Source of the DNA: Klebsiella ornithinolytica NBRC 105727 = ATCC 31898
Lineage (GTDB): Bacteria > Pseudomonadota > Gammaproteobacteria > Enterobacterales > Enterobacteriaceae
DNA length: 64,000 bases
Direction: 5' to 3'
Assembly (NCBI RefSeq): GCF_001598295.1
Contig: NZ_BCYR01000002.1
Location: forward strand, 62,001 to 126,000
How positions within the stretch are numbered: position 1 is the first letter of the stretch; every line of letters begins with the position of its first letter. The notes below the pieces were generated by a model. That model did no database searches. It saw nothing but the letters and a program-made list of their open reading frames with translations, and was not told where the DNA came from. Below are positions 53,032-64,000 of the stretch, piece by piece. The position numbers and the translations under genes are program-made.

Positions 53032-55265
53032 GATGATACCCTGTGAGCCTGCCAGCGGGCTGCGGCCACGACCGCCTGACCAAACGCGATAGCCCCATCT
53101 CCGGCAGGGAGCTGCTGCGGAAACAGCAGAGTAAAATCCGCCAGATAAAAGGTCAATCGTGAGACCAGCAGCCGGTTATGCAACACGCCGCCGCTGAATG
53201 CCAACGTAGTCATCCCGCGCGACGTTGCACAATCGCGCGCCATCGCGGCCACTCCGCAGGCCAGCGCATCATGAAAGGCCCAGGCTTTTTGTTCGCGGCT
53301 CGCCCGCCATCCCAGCCACTGCGGCCAGAAGGTGGCCAGATCCAGCTCGCCCGCCTGCCACGGCAGGCGAACAGGATGCGCAACGCCATCGCAAGCGGTG
53401 GCCAGCGCCTCCAGCCGGCAGGCCGCCTCCCCCTCATAGCTCAGGCAGTCCGGCGCGCAGCCCAGCGCGCAGGCCACGGCATCGAACAGGCGTCCGCAGG
53501 ATGACGCCTTCGGCGCATTCATTCCCCGATCAATAGCCCGCGCCAGCAGCGGCCAGTTGTGCTGGCGCAGCGCCGCGGTTTGCGCATCGTTTTGCCAGTC
53601 GTCAACGTAGGCCAGGCAATGGGCCAGCAGATTACGCCACGGCTGACGAGCCGCCAGGTCGCCGCCGGGGAGCGCCACCGCCGGCAATCCGCCCAGGCGT
53701 TCACACTCCCGGTAATTCACCCGCAGACACTCGCCGCCCCACAGCGCGCCGTTTTCCCCCATGCCGATACCGTCGAGGACCACGGCAATCACATCGCCGC
53801 CATCCAGCGGCCAGCCGTGTTCCGCCAGGCAGGCGGCGGCATGGGCATGGTGATGCAGGACGCGCTCAACCGGCAGCGCCAACGAGGTCGCCCACTGCGT
53901 CGAACGGTAGCCCGGATGCGTATCGCTGACCACCAGGCTTGGGTTAAAGCCATAAACCGCCTGCATCAGACGCCGCGCCTGATGCCACTGCTGTTCTACG
54001 CCCTCATCGCCGAGGTCGCCGAAGTGCTGACTCAGTACCGCCTGCTCTCCGCGCGCCAGACAAAAGGTATTTTTCATATCGGCGCCGAGGCACAGCAGCG
54101 GCGGCACGTCGTGAAACCCCGGCGGTAATGGCATCGCATCAGGCACATAGCCTCGCGAACGACGTAGCATTTCACCACTTTGCCGCATCACCGAGTCGTC
54201 CATCCGCTGCACGATGTCGCGGTTGTGCAGCAGAAAACCATCGGCAATCCCGGCCAAATCACGCAGCGCATCGACGTTGGCGATCGCCGGCGGCCGCCCG
54301 CTCAGGTTGCCGGAGGTCATCACCAGAGGGCGCGCCAGCGCCTGCAAAACCAGATGCTGCAACGGATTAGATGGCAGCATCACCCCCACTTCATTCAGCG
54401 CTGGCGCAATGTCGTCACACAGGCCATCGACCTGCGATTTCTCTATCAATACGATGGGTGCAGCGGGTGACGTCAGTAACGCCTGCGCCGCTGCCGGCAG
54501 GCTATCCGCCGCCGGCAGCATCACCGCCAGCGGCTTTGCCGGACGATGTTTGCGTGTGCGTAACGCCGCCACCGCGCGCGGATTACCGGCATCGCACACC
54601 AGATGAAAACCGCCCATGCCCTTGATGGCGACAATCTGCCCGGCCTGTAGCTGATGAATCGCCGCCTGCAATGCCGCTTCTCCGACCAGCGACTCGCCTT
54701 CCGCGCGCCACTCCAGACGCGGGCCGCAGTCGGCGCAGGCCACCGGTTGAGCATGAAAACGTCGGTCGCCAGGGTGGCGGTACTCGGCCTCGCAGCGCGG
54801 ACAGAGTGGAAAAGGCGCCATCGAGGTAAAGGGGCGGTCATAGGGCATCGCGCGAATAATGGTGAAACGCGGCCCACAGTGAGTGCAGTTAATAAACGGG
54901 TAGCGATAGCGGCGATCCCGCGGATTGTTCATCTCCGCCAGGCATGCCGGGCAGGTGGCCGCATCGGGCACAATCTGGGTACGCATACTTCCGCCGCCGC
55001 TTTCGCGAATGGCGAAATCCTGCGGCAGCGTACGCCAGTGAAACGGCCGGGTTTCCACGCTGTCGATACGCGCCAGCGGCGGACAGCGGCGGGTCAGCGC
55101 GGCGAGAAACGCCGCCTCATCGCCCAACAGGCGCACCAGTACGCCGTCACCGTCGTTACATACGTCGCCGCAGCGTGCTGACTCTTGCGCCAGCTGCCAG
55201 ACAAAGGGGCGGAAGCCCACCCCCTGCACTTTACCGCGAATGCGAATCTGCACCCCGTTCATCAT
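53028..55265 (-). CDS. hypF: Hydrogenase maturation carbamoyltransferase HypF
   Basis: The 745-residue protein has an N-terminal acylphosphatase domain ([15 protein letters not shown]), two zinc fingers (Cys105, Cys108, Cys127, Cys130; then CPRC and CADC), a YrdC-like domain and a Kae1-like C-terminal domain ([14 protein letters not shown]). It uses carbamoyl phosphate to make the cyanide ligands of the NiFe site with HypE. ATGs at 55265 and 55262 are both possible. It follows hydN by nine bases. Confidence 0.96.
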   Translation of the reverse strand: MMNGVQIRIRGKVQGVGFRPFVWQLAQESARCGDVCNDGDGVLVRLLGDEAAFLAALTRRCPPLARIDSVETRPFHWRTLPQDFAIRESGGGSMRTQIVPDAATCPACLAEMNNPRDRRYRYPFINCTHCGPRFTIIRAMPYDRPFTSMAPFPLCPRCEAEYRHPGDRRFHAQPVACADCGPRLEWRAEGESLVGEAALQAAIHQLQAGQIVAIKGMGGFHLVCDAGNPRAVAALRTRKHRPAKPLAVMLPAADSLPAAAQALLTSPAAPIVLIEKSQVDGLCDDIAPALNEVGVMLPSNPLQHLVLQALARPLVMTSGNLSGRPPAIANVDALRDLAGIADGFLLHNRDIVQRMDDSVMRQSGEMLRRSRGYVPDAMPLPPGFHDVPPLLCLGADMKNTFCLARGEQAVLSQHFGDLGDEGVEQQWHQARRLMQAVYGFNPSLVVSDTHPGYRSTQWATSLALPVERVLHHHAHAAACLAEHGWPLDGGDVIAVVLDGIGMGENGALWGGECLRVNYRECERLGGLPAVALPGGDLAARQPWRNLLAHCLAYVDDWQNDAQTAALRQHNWPLLARAIDRGMNAPKASSCGRLFDAVACALGCAPDCLSYEGEAACRLEALATACDGVAHPVRLPWQAGELDLATFWPQWLGWRASREQKAWAFHDALACGVAAMARDCATSRGMTTLAFSGGVLHNRLLVSRLTFYLADFTLLFPQQLPAGDGAIAFGQAVVAAARWQAHRVSS

Positions 55266-55274
55266 GCCGCCGCC

Positions 55275-55802
55275 TTACCAGGCCAGCGCCGTACGACGAC
55301 GTTTTTCGCTATTCATCTGCTCAAGCTTATTGCGGTCCACGCAAATCAGCGCATGCGTCGGGCAGGCCTCTATACAGGCGGGGCCCTCTTCCCGGTGATG
55401 GCAAAGATCGCATTTATTGGCTTCCGCTTTTTCCGCCATCACGTTCAGCCCGGCACCGCTATGACGAATCACCGGACGCACGACCACCTCCATCGCGCCA
55501 TAGGGACAGGCCACCACGCAGGTTTTGCAGCCGATGCAGCGCTCCTGCATCACGTGAATAAAGCCTTTATCCCGGGCGATCGCGCCGTTCGGACAGACGT
55601 TGGCGCACGGCGCGTCTTCACATTGGCGGCAGGCGGTGGCCGTCGAGACGTTAACGCCTTTGATCACATGGATACGCGGTAAGAAGGATTTTGGCGTCAG
55701 CGCGGCGCAGTCCTGATTTTCCTGATGAGAGACCACGCAGGCCACTTCGCAGGTGCGGCAGCCAATGCATTTGCTCGCGTCGGCAATAATGAAACGGTTC
55801 AT
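55275..55802 (-). CDS. hydN: Ferredoxin-like iron-sulfur protein HydN
   Basis: The 175-residue protein has four Cys-rich 4Fe-4S motifs (CIGCRTCEVAC, CRQCEDAPCANVCP, CIGCKTCVVACP, CDLCHHREEGPACIEACP), the HycB/HydN layout. It is thought to pass electrons from formate dehydrogenase H. It heads the hydN-hypF-nickel permease operon behind a sigma54 promoter, with a GGAGAA ribosome site. Confidence 0.94.
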   Translation of the reverse strand: MNRFIIADASKCIGCRTCEVACVVSHQENQDCAALTPKSFLPRIHVIKGVNVSTATACRQCEDAPCANVCPNGAIARDKGFIHVMQERCIGCKTCVVACPYGAMEVVVRPVIRHSGAGLNVMAEKAEANKCDLCHHREEGPACIEACPTHALICVDRNKLEQMNSEKRRRTALAW

Positions 55803-55839
55803 CCATTTCTCCAGCTGTAAGAAGGTTACGCGGCGGAGT

Positions 55840-55857
55840 ATGCATAATACGTTCCAA
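55840..55857 (-). promoter_or_regulatory. Sigma54 promoter of hydN-hypF
   Basis: Reading leftward TTGGAACGTATTATGCAT has GG and GC exactly ten bases apart. It lies about 40 bases before hydN. In E. coli this operon is activated by FhlA with sigma54 under fermentation. Confidence 0.82.
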
Positions 55858-55949
55858 CTTTTATCACGCTGATAATAAAGGAAATGAATAACCTAAAGAC
55901 GGGGAACAGATTCTGTCATCGTCACATCTGACGATGACAGATGACGACG

Positions 55950-56963
55950 TCAGGCGAACGGTCCCGGGGCAATCGAGTCACGTTCAAGCAGCTCACCGGG
56001 GAAGGTTTGCTGATATTTTAAATCGCCGCCGTCGAGCATAAAGATCAGTCGGTTAATACTCTCCTTGATCATCTCCGTCACCGGTATTTTGACGCTGGAG
56101 AGCGCCGGAACCATATACGGCGCCAGCACGATATCATCGAAGCCGATGACCGAGACCTGCTCCGGAATCCGCACGCCCTGCTGATGTAGCTGCTTCATCG
56201 CGCCAATCGCCATGTCGTCATTGCTCGCCACCAGCGCACTGTAACGGGCATCGCGCTGACGCAGCGTCGCTACGCCAGCCGCGCCGCTTTCCGGCGTCCA
56301 CTTGCCCTCAACGATCAGCTCATTATTCAGCGAAATCCCGTGTTTCATCAGCGCATCTTTATAGCCGGAAAGGCGTTCAATCCCGGTAGGCGAATCCAGC
56401 GAGCCGGTGATAAACGCGATATCACGATGGCCGCGGGCAATCAGTTTTTCGACCGCCGTAAATGCCGAGGCTTTTTGATCGGACCAGACGCAGTGGCTGG
56501 CGTTGCGCCGCAGGCGGCGGTTGAGCACCATAATCGGCTGCGGCTGGTTTTCCACGATTTCGTCCATTTCATCAACGCTGAGAAAACGCGGATAGATGAT
56601 AATCGCGTCGCAGCGCAGGTCGAGCAGGTACTGGATCGCCTCGCGCTCTTCTTCCGCGCTGTGCTTGCCGTCGGCCAGAATCAGCTGCCGTCCCTTGTCT
56701 TCCGTCATCCGCGCAACGTGAAACAACAACTCGCTAAAATAGACCCCGTGATAAAGGGTGTTGGTCACCACCAGCCCCAGCGTCTGGCTCTTTTTGGTCG
56801 CCAGATTACGCGCCAGCAGATTGGGCCGGTAGCCGCTTTCCGCCACGGCCTGAAATACGCGATCTTTCGTTTCCTGGCTGACATAGCCGTTACCCGACAG
56901 TACCCGGGAAACGGTCGCTTTCGAGACTCCCGCGCGTTTCGCCACCTCCAGCATCGTTGCCAT
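55950..56963 (-). CDS. ascG: LacI-family repressor of beta-glucoside genes, AscG
   Basis: The 337-residue protein has an N-terminal LacI helix-turn-helix and hinge (MLEVAKRAGVSKATVSRVLSGNGYVSQETKDRVFQA) and a sugar-binding core, matching E. coli AscG (336 aa). It represses ascFB. ATG 56963 follows AGGAAG; an in-frame start further upstream (57005) lacks this. It is divergent from ascF. Confidence 0.94.
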   Translation of the reverse strand: MATMLEVAKRAGVSKATVSRVLSGNGYVSQETKDRVFQAVAESGYRPNLLARNLATKKSQTLGLVVTNTLYHGVYFSELLFHVARMTEDKGRQLILADGKHSAEEEREAIQYLLDLRCDAIIIYPRFLSVDEMDEIVENQPQPIMVLNRRLRRNASHCVWSDQKASAFTAVEKLIARGHRDIAFITGSLDSPTGIERLSGYKDALMKHGISLNNELIVEGKWTPESGAAGVATLRQRDARYSALVASNDDMAIGAMKQLHQQGVRIPEQVSVIGFDDIVLAPYMVPALSSVKIPVTEMIKESINRLIFMLDGGDLKYQQTFPGELLERDSIAPGPFA

Positions 56964-57063
56964 GTTGTTCTTCCTGTTGCAAAAGATGCCCGCAGTGTAC
57001 TGCACACCTCGCCGTTTTACAGCTTTGACTCGCGCGCAGCGCAGATTCTTAGCTGGCTTACAT

Positions 57064-57079
57064 AGCGATCAAAATCACA
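57064..57079. promoter_or_regulatory. Possible CRP site upstream of ascFB
   Basis: AGCGATCAAAATCACA fits TGTGA-N6-TCACA with one perfect half and one imperfect half. Catabolite control of a sugar PTS operon is expected. It lies about 68 bases upstream of the AscG operator. Confidence 0.4.
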
Positions 57080-57139
57080 AAACGAAAAAATGATTTTTTT
57101 ATATCTTGTTAGAACAAATGAAACTCATCATGATTTTGT

Positions 57140-57152
57140 GGAACCGGTTTCC
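57140..57152. promoter_or_regulatory. Probable AscG operator
   Basis: GGAACCGGTTTCC is a palindrome (AACCGGTT perfect at 57142-57149) of the kind bound by LacI-family repressors, in the gap between the divergent ascG and ascF genes. Confidence 0.68.
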
Positions 57153-57229
57153 TATATATCCCTGATAGCGCACGATCCTCAGGTGCGATAACCAGCCAGT
57201 ACCCTATTGATTAAACAGGATAAAATCCG

Positions 57230-58672
57230 ATGTCTAAAAATTACGCAGCCCTGGCAAAGCAAATTCTGACGGCAACAGGCGGGGCGGATAACATCACGGC
57301 AGTCACCCACTGTATGACCCGCCTGCGTTTTGTGGTCAAAGATGATGCGCGGGTGGACAGCGCCGCGCTGAAAAGCCTGAAAGGCGTGCTTGGCGTGGTG
57401 CGCAGCGACAATCAGTGCCAGGTCATCATCGGCAATACGGTATCGCAGGCGTTTCGCGAAGTGGTCAACCTGCTGCCGGACAACATGCGCCCCGCGGAAC
57501 CTCAGGGAAAACCGCCGCTGACGTTAAAGCGTATCGGCGCCGGGATCCTCGATGCGCTGATCGGCACCATGTCACCGCTGATCCCCGCCATCATCGGCGG
57601 ATCGATGGTCAAACTGCTGGCGATGATCCTTGAGATGAGCGGCGTCCTGCCTAAAGGTGCGCCCACGTTGACTATTTTGACCGTCATCGGCGACGGCGCC
57701 TTTTTCTTCCTGCCGCTGATGGTCGCCGCCTCTGCGGCGGTAAAATTCAAAACCAATATGTCGCTGGCGATTGCCATTGCCGGGGTGCTGGTCCATCCGA
57801 GCTTTATTGAGCTGATGGCCAAAGCGGCCCAGGGTGAGCACGTCGAGTTCGCCTTTATTCCGGTGACGGCGGTGAAATACACCTATACCGTTATTCCGGC
57901 GCTGGTGATGACCTGGTGCCTGTCATATATCGAACGCTGGGTCGATCGCATTACTCCGGCGGTGACGAAAAACTTCCTCAAGCCGATGCTGATCGTGCTG
58001 ATCGCCGCTCCGCTGGCGATCCTGCTGATAGGCCCGCTCGGGATCTGGATCGGCAGCGCCATCTCCGCGCTGGTGTACACCATTCATAGCTATCTGGGCT
58101 GGCTGTCGGTGGCCATTATGGGCGCCCTGTGGCCGCTGCTGGTGATGACCGGGATGCATCGCGTTTTCACCCCAACCATTATTCAGACCATTGCGGAAAC
58201 CGGTAAAGAAGGGATGGTGATGCCGTCAGAAATCGGCGCCAACCTGTCGCTGGGCGGCTCATCGCTGGCGGTAGCCTGGAAAACCAAAAATCCGGAGCTG
58301 CGCCAGACTGCGCTGGCGGCCGCGGCCTCCGCCATTCTGGCCGGTATCTCCGAACCGGCGCTGTACGGTGTCGCGGTGCGCCTCAAACGTCCGCTCATCG
58401 CCAGCCTGATCAGCGGCTTTATCTGCGGCGCGGTGGCCGGTATCGCCGGGCTTGCCAGCCACTCGATGGCGGCACCGGGCCTGTTCACCAGCGTCCAGTT
58501 CTTTGACCCGGCTAACCCGATGTCTATCGTCTGGGTCTTCGGCGTGATGGCGCTGGCGGTGGTGCTCTCATTCGTACTGACGCTGCTGCTCGGCTTTGAA
58601 GATATCCCGGTGGAAGAGGCCGCAGCCGATGCCAGAGCGCGCCAGACCACGACCCGACCATCACACGTCTGA
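57230..58672 (+). CDS. ascF: Beta-glucoside (arbutin/salicin/cellobiose) PTS enzyme IIBC, AscF
   Basis: The 480-residue protein has an N-terminal IIB domain with phosphorylated Cys28 (THCMTRLRF) and a membrane IIC domain with GISEPALYGVAVRLKRP. It matches E. coli AscF (485 aa) closely, and like it lacks a IIA domain, so it must borrow IIA from another enzyme such as Crr. An aCAGGATAAA box precedes the start. Confidence 0.94.
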   Translation: MSKNYAALAKQILTATGGADNITAVTHCMTRLRFVVKDDARVDSAALKSLKGVLGVVRSDNQCQVIIGNTVSQAFREVVNLLPDNMRPAEPQGKPPLTLKRIGAGILDALIGTMSPLIPAIIGGSMVKLLAMILEMSGVLPKGAPTLTILTVIGDGAFFFLPLMVAASAAVKFKTNMSLAIAIAGVLVHPSFIELMAKAAQGEHVEFAFIPVTAVKYTYTVIPALVMTWCLSYIERWVDRITPAVTKNFLKPMLIVLIAAPLAILLIGPLGIWIGSAISALVYTIHSYLGWLSVAIMGALWPLLVMTGMHRVFTPTIIQTIAETGKEGMVMPSEIGANLSLGGSSLAVAWKTKNPELRQTALAAAASAILAGISEPALYGVAVRLKRPLIASLISGFICGAVAGIAGLASHSMAAPGLFTSVQFFDPANPMSIVWVFGVMALAVVLSFVLTLLLGFEDIPVEEAAADARARQTTTRPSHV

Positions 58673-58697
58673 ACACTATTTTTTGTAAGCGAGGTAA

Positions 58698-60125
<1,428 letters not shown>

Positions 60126-60130
60126 AGCGT

Positions 60131-60279
60131 ATATTGCCGGGCGGCGCTACGCTTGCACCGGCCTACGGTTTTGTCGGCCGGATTCGAGTAGAGCACGTAT
60201 TGCCGGGCAGCGCTGTGGCTGCACCGGCCCACGGTTTTGTCGTTTTGTAGGCCGGATAAGGCGTTAGCCGCCATCCGGC
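60131..60279. repeat. BIME: three REP elements after ascB
   Basis: Two REP copies lie in a 57- to 59-base direct duplication (60118-60174 and 60182-60240) that includes the last codons and stop of ascB. A third, canonical one (GCCGGATAAGGCGTTAGCCG...) is at 60251-60279. The remaining gap up to hycI (60280-60504) has a fourth REP-like stretch near 60467-60500 and no gene. Confidence 0.78.
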
Positions 60280-60504
60280 GCGGGCATGGTCCGCAGATGC
60301 CGCGGCGCGCGTTTGCGGCCATACTCCGCGTCGCTCATCGGCAGACAGCCAACAAATCCACGCACCAGCGCTTGAGCGGCATAGCCAACCCGCTATTAAC
60401 CCATCCACGTTAGCCTTGTCACCCCCAGCTCCTTGAGATGGCGTAGGCGAAAAAGCGTATTGCCTGACCCGGCTAAACATTCGCGTAAGCCCGGATGCCA
60501 GACG

Positions 60505-60975
60505 CTATGCGTCTGCCGCCTCCAGCTGCGCAAAACCGCCGTTCCCCTGCCAGCCGCTAAGCTGGTGATATACCACCTCGACCGCATCCTTAATTGGCTG
60601 GGTCATCGGGTAATAAAAGCCGACGATATCCGGCTGAATCCCGAGAAAAATGACCTCACCAACATCCTCTTGCAGCTGATCGATCAGATAGTTGAGCGGC
60701 ATATTGTGGGTGGTCATCATAAACATTTCGGCAATATCGTCCGGGTCAACGAGGCGGATTTCTCCGGGGTTGAGTCCCATATCGGTAGCATCGACGATCA
60801 GCAGGCGATCGGGACGTAGCTCGCGAATGGCGAAGATGTCGTTTTCCGGGGCGCTGCCGCCATCGATCACTACCCATTCACCGACCGGCCTGGCGGCGCA
60901 CATCTCCGCCAATAGCGGGCCTGCGCCATCATCGCCCATCATGCTGTTGCCAACACAAAGTAAAACATCAGTCAC
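60505..60975 (-). CDS. hycI: Hydrogenase 3 maturation endopeptidase HycI
   Basis: The 156-residue protein has the maturation-protease motif GNSMMGDDGAGPLLAE (metal-binding Asp at about residue 16), VDATDMGLNPGE and TTHNMPL with the conserved His. It removes the C-terminal peptide of HycE after nickel insertion. It overlaps hycH by eight bases and ends the hyc operon. Confidence 0.95.
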   Translation of the reverse strand: MTDVLLCVGNSMMGDDGAGPLLAEMCAARPVGEWVVIDGGSAPENDIFAIRELRPDRLLIVDATDMGLNPGEIRLVDPDDIAEMFMMTTHNMPLNYLIDQLQEDVGEVIFLGIQPDIVGFYYPMTQPIKDAVEVVYHQLSGWQGNGGFAQLEAADA

Positions 60976-61378
60976 GGAGTCTCCTCACCATCAGATAGAT
61001 GGCGCTTTCCTGGTGAATATCGTGCAGCATGCTGAGCATCGTTTTGCTCCACGCCTGCTGTTCGGCGGTCTGCCGGGCCTGCGCTTTATCGAAGGCGTTG
61101 GCGAGCATCGTGACATGATTGCTGTCGATCACTATCTCGCCGTACTTCGGCACGCCCTCCATTTTACGCCGTGCGGTGCTGCCCTCTTCGAGAGTGGCAA
61201 TCCACGCCAGATAGTCCTGCCACGGGCAGCTTAGCGCTGCCTCCAGGCAGTCGATGACGCCGAGGTGGTGGCCAATCGCCAGGCTGTAATAGACCACCTG
61301 TTGCGCCTGATCGGGCGTCGCGTCGTTCTCATCAATAAATTTACGGCTCAGCTGACTGAACACCACCGTCTCGCTCAT
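60968..61378 (-). CDS. hycH: Formate hydrogenlyase maturation protein HycH
   Basis: The 136-residue protein matches E. coli HycH (136 aa): [40 protein letters not shown] and [19 protein letters not shown]. It is needed for assembly of hydrogenase 3. It overlaps hycG by four bases. Confidence 0.94.
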   Translation of the reverse strand: MSETVVFSQLSRKFIDENDATPDQAQQVVYYSLAIGHHLGVIDCLEAALSCPWQDYLAWIATLEEGSTARRKMEGVPKYGEIVIDSNHVTMLANAFDKAQARQTAEQQAWSKTMLSMLHDIHQESAIYLMVRRLRD

Positions 61379-62142
61379 CGGATACGCGCCCCCTCAACCA
61401 CCTGGTTCAGATGGGTGACGATCTCAGTCAGACGCGGATCTTTCTCCGCCTCCAGCCAGCGCACCACCTGACTATCGCCCTGCGCCAGCAGACGCATGTA
61501 GTCATCGGCAATCTGGCGGCCATAGCGATAGCCCGCCAGGCGACGCGCTTCACGATCGATGCGCACCCGCAGCGGCTGCACCATGCCGGGGTGGAGAATT
61601 TCCGCCGCTTTGTCATCCTGCTCGCCCGGCAGACGGGCGTGAATTTTCTGTTCCAGCAGACCCAGCGCCATCGCAAAGCCATATAGCGTGGCGGCAGGCG
61701 TCGGCGGACAGCCCGGAATATAGACGTCCACCGGGACAATTTTGTCGGTTCCGCCCCAGACGCAGTAAAGGTCGTGGAAGATACCGCCGCTGTTGCCGCA
61801 GGCGCCGTAGGAGATGCAGATTTTCGGATCCGGCGCCGACTGCCAGGCACGCAGCGCCGGTGAACGCATGGCGCGGGTCACCGCGCCGGTAAACAGCAGA
61901 ATATCGGCATGGCGCGGTGACGGCACCACTTTGATCCCAAAGCGTTCGGCATCAAACAGCGGTGACAGGGTGGCGAAAATCTCGATTTCGCAGCCGTTGC
62001 AGCCGCCGCAGTCCACGCGATAGACATAGGCGGAACGCTTAATTTTCTTCAGCAGCGATGCCTTCATGCTGGCGATGGACTCCTCCACCGTCATCGGCAG
62101 CGGAATGCCGTTTTCATCGCGCGGGCCTGGTAAATTGCTCAT
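61375..62142 (-). CDS. hycG: Hydrogenase 3 small subunit HycG
   Basis: The 255-residue NuoB-like subunit has cysteines for one 4Fe-4S cluster: [19 protein letters not shown] and [11 protein letters not shown]. It joins the electron path of formate hydrogenlyase to HycE. Its ATG overlaps the hycF stop in TGATG. Confidence 0.96.
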   Translation of the reverse strand: MSNLPGPRDENGIPLPMTVEESIASMKASLLKKIKRSAYVYRVDCGGCNGCEIEIFATLSPLFDAERFGIKVVPSPRHADILLFTGAVTRAMRSPALRAWQSAPDPKICISYGACGNSGGIFHDLYCVWGGTDKIVPVDVYIPGCPPTPAATLYGFAMALGLLEQKIHARLPGEQDDKAAEILHPGMVQPLRVRIDREARRLAGYRYGRQIADDYMRLLAQGDSQVVRWLEAEKDPRLTEIVTHLNQVVEGARIR

Positions 62143-62684
62143 CAGCTGGCCTCTCTCATATGACGAGTCAGTTCAATACGATCGGACGGCACCAGGCACT
62201 TCTGGCGTTTACACTCCGGGCAGGTCTCGAAGCTTTCGCGATGCAGCTCGGCGCGAGTATCTCCGTTGTGCCCGAGCAGCGCGATGGCGTAGTCGATCTC
62301 TTTTTGTACGGCGAACGGGCGTTCACACACCCGGCAATGGCAAATGGCAAAGCGCGACTGCTGGAGGAAATCCTCTTTCTTCCACACCGCCAGTTCATAC
62401 TCCTGCGACAGCTTGATGGCCGCCGTCGGGCACACCTCTTCGCAGCGACCGCAGAAGATGCAACGCCCGAGGTTGAACTGCCAGGCAAGCTCGCGCGTCA
62501 CCAGGTCCGTTTCCACCGTCAGCGCGTTCGACGGGCAGGCGTTCACGCAGGCCGCGCAGCCGATACACTGCTGCGGCGTATGTTCCGGTTTGCCGCGAAA
62601 GTTTTTATCTACCGGCATCGGCTCCAGCGGATAGGCGTGCGTCGCGTTGCCGGTTTTGATCACTTTTTTGATAAAGGTAAACAT
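62142..62684 (-). CDS. hycF: Formate hydrogenlyase ferredoxin-like subunit HycF
   Basis: The 180-residue protein has two ferredoxin motifs ([12 protein letters not shown] and [12 protein letters not shown]), as in NuoI. C-terminal [10 protein letters not shown] and CPECKRQKC pairs may bind a metal. It passes electrons within the membrane-anchored complex. It starts nine bases after hycE ends. Confidence 0.95.
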   Translation of the reverse strand: MFTFIKKVIKTGNATHAYPLEPMPVDKNFRGKPEHTPQQCIGCAACVNACPSNALTVETDLVTRELAWQFNLGRCIFCGRCEEVCPTAAIKLSQEYELAVWKKEDFLQQSRFAICHCRVCERPFAVQKEIDYAIALLGHNGDTRAELHRESFETCPECKRQKCLVPSDRIELTRHMREAS

Positions 62685-62693
62685 GGCGATTCC

Positions 62694-64000
62694 TTATTTC
62701 AGCGGCGAGTTTTTACGCTCGATGCTGTAGCGCTCCAGCTCTTTGTACGGCACCACTTTGCTTTTTTTCTTCCGCACATCGACCACGGTCATGCGGTCGG
62801 TACAGGAGTAGCAAGGATCGAGGCTGCCGATAATCAACGGGGCGTCGGAGACGGTGTTGCCGCGCAGCATATAGCGCAGGGTCGGCCAGTTGGCGTAGGT
62901 GGCCGCACGACAGCGCCAGCGGTACAGCTTCTGGTTGTCGCCGGTCATGCTCCAGTGGATATCATCCCCGCGCGGCGCTTCCGAGAAGCCCAGCGCAAAA
63001 CGGTGCGGGATATAGGTAAAGCCTTCCACCGCCAGCGGACCGCCCGGCAGGTTATCGAGGCCGAAGTCGATCATATTCAGCGCGGTATAGACCTCGTTGA
63101 TACGCACCTTCAGGCGCGAAATGACGTCGCAGCCCTGTTCGCTGTGAACCGTCATCGGCAGCAGACCGTAGCCGACAAACGGATGGTCGGCGCGGGTGTC
63201 GCGAGCGTGGCCGCTGGCGCGGACCATCGGACCGACGTTGCTGAAATCACGGGCGATTTGCGGGTCGAGGCGGCCTATCCCCACGGTACGCTGCGCCATA
63301 TTCGGCGTGCTGAGCAGCATATCGACCAGCTCCTGCACGTCGCGGCGCATCTGCTGCGCCAGCGCTCTTGTCTGGATCATGTCATCTTTCAGCAGGTCGC
63401 GACGGATGCCGCCAATCAGGTTCATACCGTAGGTTTTACGCGCCCCGGTGAGGATCTCCGCCATCTTCATTGAGGTCTCACGCACGCGGAAGAACTGCAT
63501 AAACCCGGAGTCAAAGCCGGTGAAGTGGCAGGCGAGGCCGAGGTTCAGCAGGTGTGAATGCAGGCGTTCCACTTCCAGCAGGATGGCGCGGATCATCTGC
63601 GCGCGTTCCGGTACCACGATCCCCATCGCATTCTCGACGGAGGTGGTATAGGCCGTACTGTGGGCAAAGCCGCAGATACCGCACACGCGGTCGGACAGGA
63701 AGGTCACTTCGTTATAACCCATGCGGGTTTCCGCCAGTTTTTCCATGCCCCGGTGGACATAGAACAGGCGGTAATCGGCGTCGATAATATTCTCGCCATC
63801 AACGAACAGGCGAAAATGACCGGGTTCATCGGAAGTGACGTGCAGCGGGCCAATCGGCACCACGTTGTTTTTCTTACTGCCCAGCTCGTTGATGAACTCG
63901 TAGGTTTCCGCATCGGTGGTCGGCGCCGGGCGCTGACGATAATCCATGCTGTCTTTACGCAGCGGATAGAGTTCATCCGGCCAGTCGTCCGGCAGTACCA
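62694..64000 (-). CDS. hycE: Hydrogenase 3 large subunit HycE (partial, 5' end beyond window)
   Basis: The frame is open through the right edge; the residues before Met at 63947 (DDWPDELYPLRKDS) are HycE sequence, so about 130 N-terminal residues are missing and 63947 is not the start. The NiFe site cysteines are in RVCGICGFAH and DPCYSCTDR. Cleavage by HycI after that Arg would remove exactly 32 residues (MTVVDV...NSPLK). It is the catalytic subunit that makes hydrogen from formate electrons. Confidence 0.96.
   Translation of the reverse strand, partial: VLPDDWPDELYPLRKDSMDYRQRPAPTTDAETYEFINELGSKKNNVVPIGPLHVTSDEPGHFRLFVDGENIIDADYRLFYVHRGMEKLAETRMGYNEVTFLSDRVCGICGFAHSTAYTTSVENAMGIVVPERAQMIRAILLEVERLHSHLLNLGLACHFTGFDSGFMQFFRVRETSMKMAEILTGARKTYGMNLIGGIRRDLLKDDMIQTRALAQQMRRDVQELVDMLLSTPNMAQRTVGIGRLDPQIARDFSNVGPMVRASGHARDTRADHPFVGYGLLPMTVHSEQGCDVISRLKVRINEVYTALNMIDFGLDNLPGGPLAVEGFTYIPHRFALGFSEAPRGDDIHWSMTGDNQKLYRWRCRAATYANWPTLRYMLRGNTVSDAPLIIGSLDPCYSCTDRMTVVDVRKKKSKVVPYKELERYSIERKNSPLK

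Noticed and set aside
62058-63473. 471-codon open frame on the + strand
   Set aside because: It is antisense to hycF and hycE, both with intact motifs; high GC makes long shadow frames common.
63947-64000. ATG at 63947 as the start of hycE
   Set aside because: The frame stays open to the window edge and the upstream codons are HycE-like, so the gene is cut by the window and not truncated.

Overview
The window is chromosomal DNA of an enterobacterium. Gene content and order follow the E. coli segment ygaV-ygaP-stpA-alaE-ygaC-ygaM-nrdHIEF-proVWX-ygaZH-mprA-emrAB-luxS-gshA-yqaAB-argQZYV-serV-csrA-alaS-recX-recA-pncC-mltB-srl-gutQ-norRVW-hydN-hypF-asc-hyc, but with a high-GC codon style and several inserted genes typical of Klebsiella, Raoultella or Enterobacter. 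I favour a Klebsiella-like genus. This rests on remembered gene order and protein similarity, because no search could be run.

Left part (1-6.4 kb) is accessory: an AldB/AcoD-type aldehyde dehydrogenase divergent from a sigma54 activator, a PAP2 phosphatase, and a LysR regulator divergent from an azoreductase-like flavoprotein. From 6.4 to 16.1 kb the backbone runs ygaV-ygaP, a small YodC-like gene, stpA, alaE, ygaC and ygaM, then an inserted MocR/AhpD pair, then the class Ib ribonucleotide reductase operon nrdHIEF with an NrdR-type box. From 16.4 to 24.5 kb lie the osmoprotectant transporter proVWX, the branched-chain amino acid exporter ygaZH, and the drug efflux operon mprA-emrA-emrB.

From 24.6 to 33 kb: an inserted stand-alone LeuA2-type isopropylmalate synthase and an AraC regulator, luxS, the sRNA gene micA with its sigmaE promoter, gshA, yqaA-yqaB, an inserted BON lipoprotein, and a tRNA operon (tRNA-Ser GCT plus four identical tRNA-Arg ACG genes). 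Its spacers carry structured units ending in a copy of the tRNA 3' end. csrA, alaS, recX, recA (LexA box) and pncC follow.

From 38.4 to 41 kb is an inserted zinc-type ABC transporter operon with a Zur-like operator and a probable 29-residue membrane-protein leader gene coupled to the ATPase. mltB precedes the sorbitol (glucitol) PTS operon srlAEBD-gutM-srlR-gutQ. norR and norVW (NO detoxification) follow with three NorR sites. The right end is formate hydrogenlyase related: hydN-hypF-nickel permease behind a sigma54 promoter, the beta-glucoside genes ascG/ascFB, and hycI-H-G-F-E running off the right edge. Nickel import, hydrogenase maturation, the hydrogenase 3 subunits and the HycE-processing protease thus lie together. 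No phage, IS element, CRISPR array or integrase was seen. The most interesting unexplained items are the tRNA-remnant units, the tiny leader ORF of the zinc operon, the tandem palindromes covering the ygaV start, and the LeuA2/AraC insertion.
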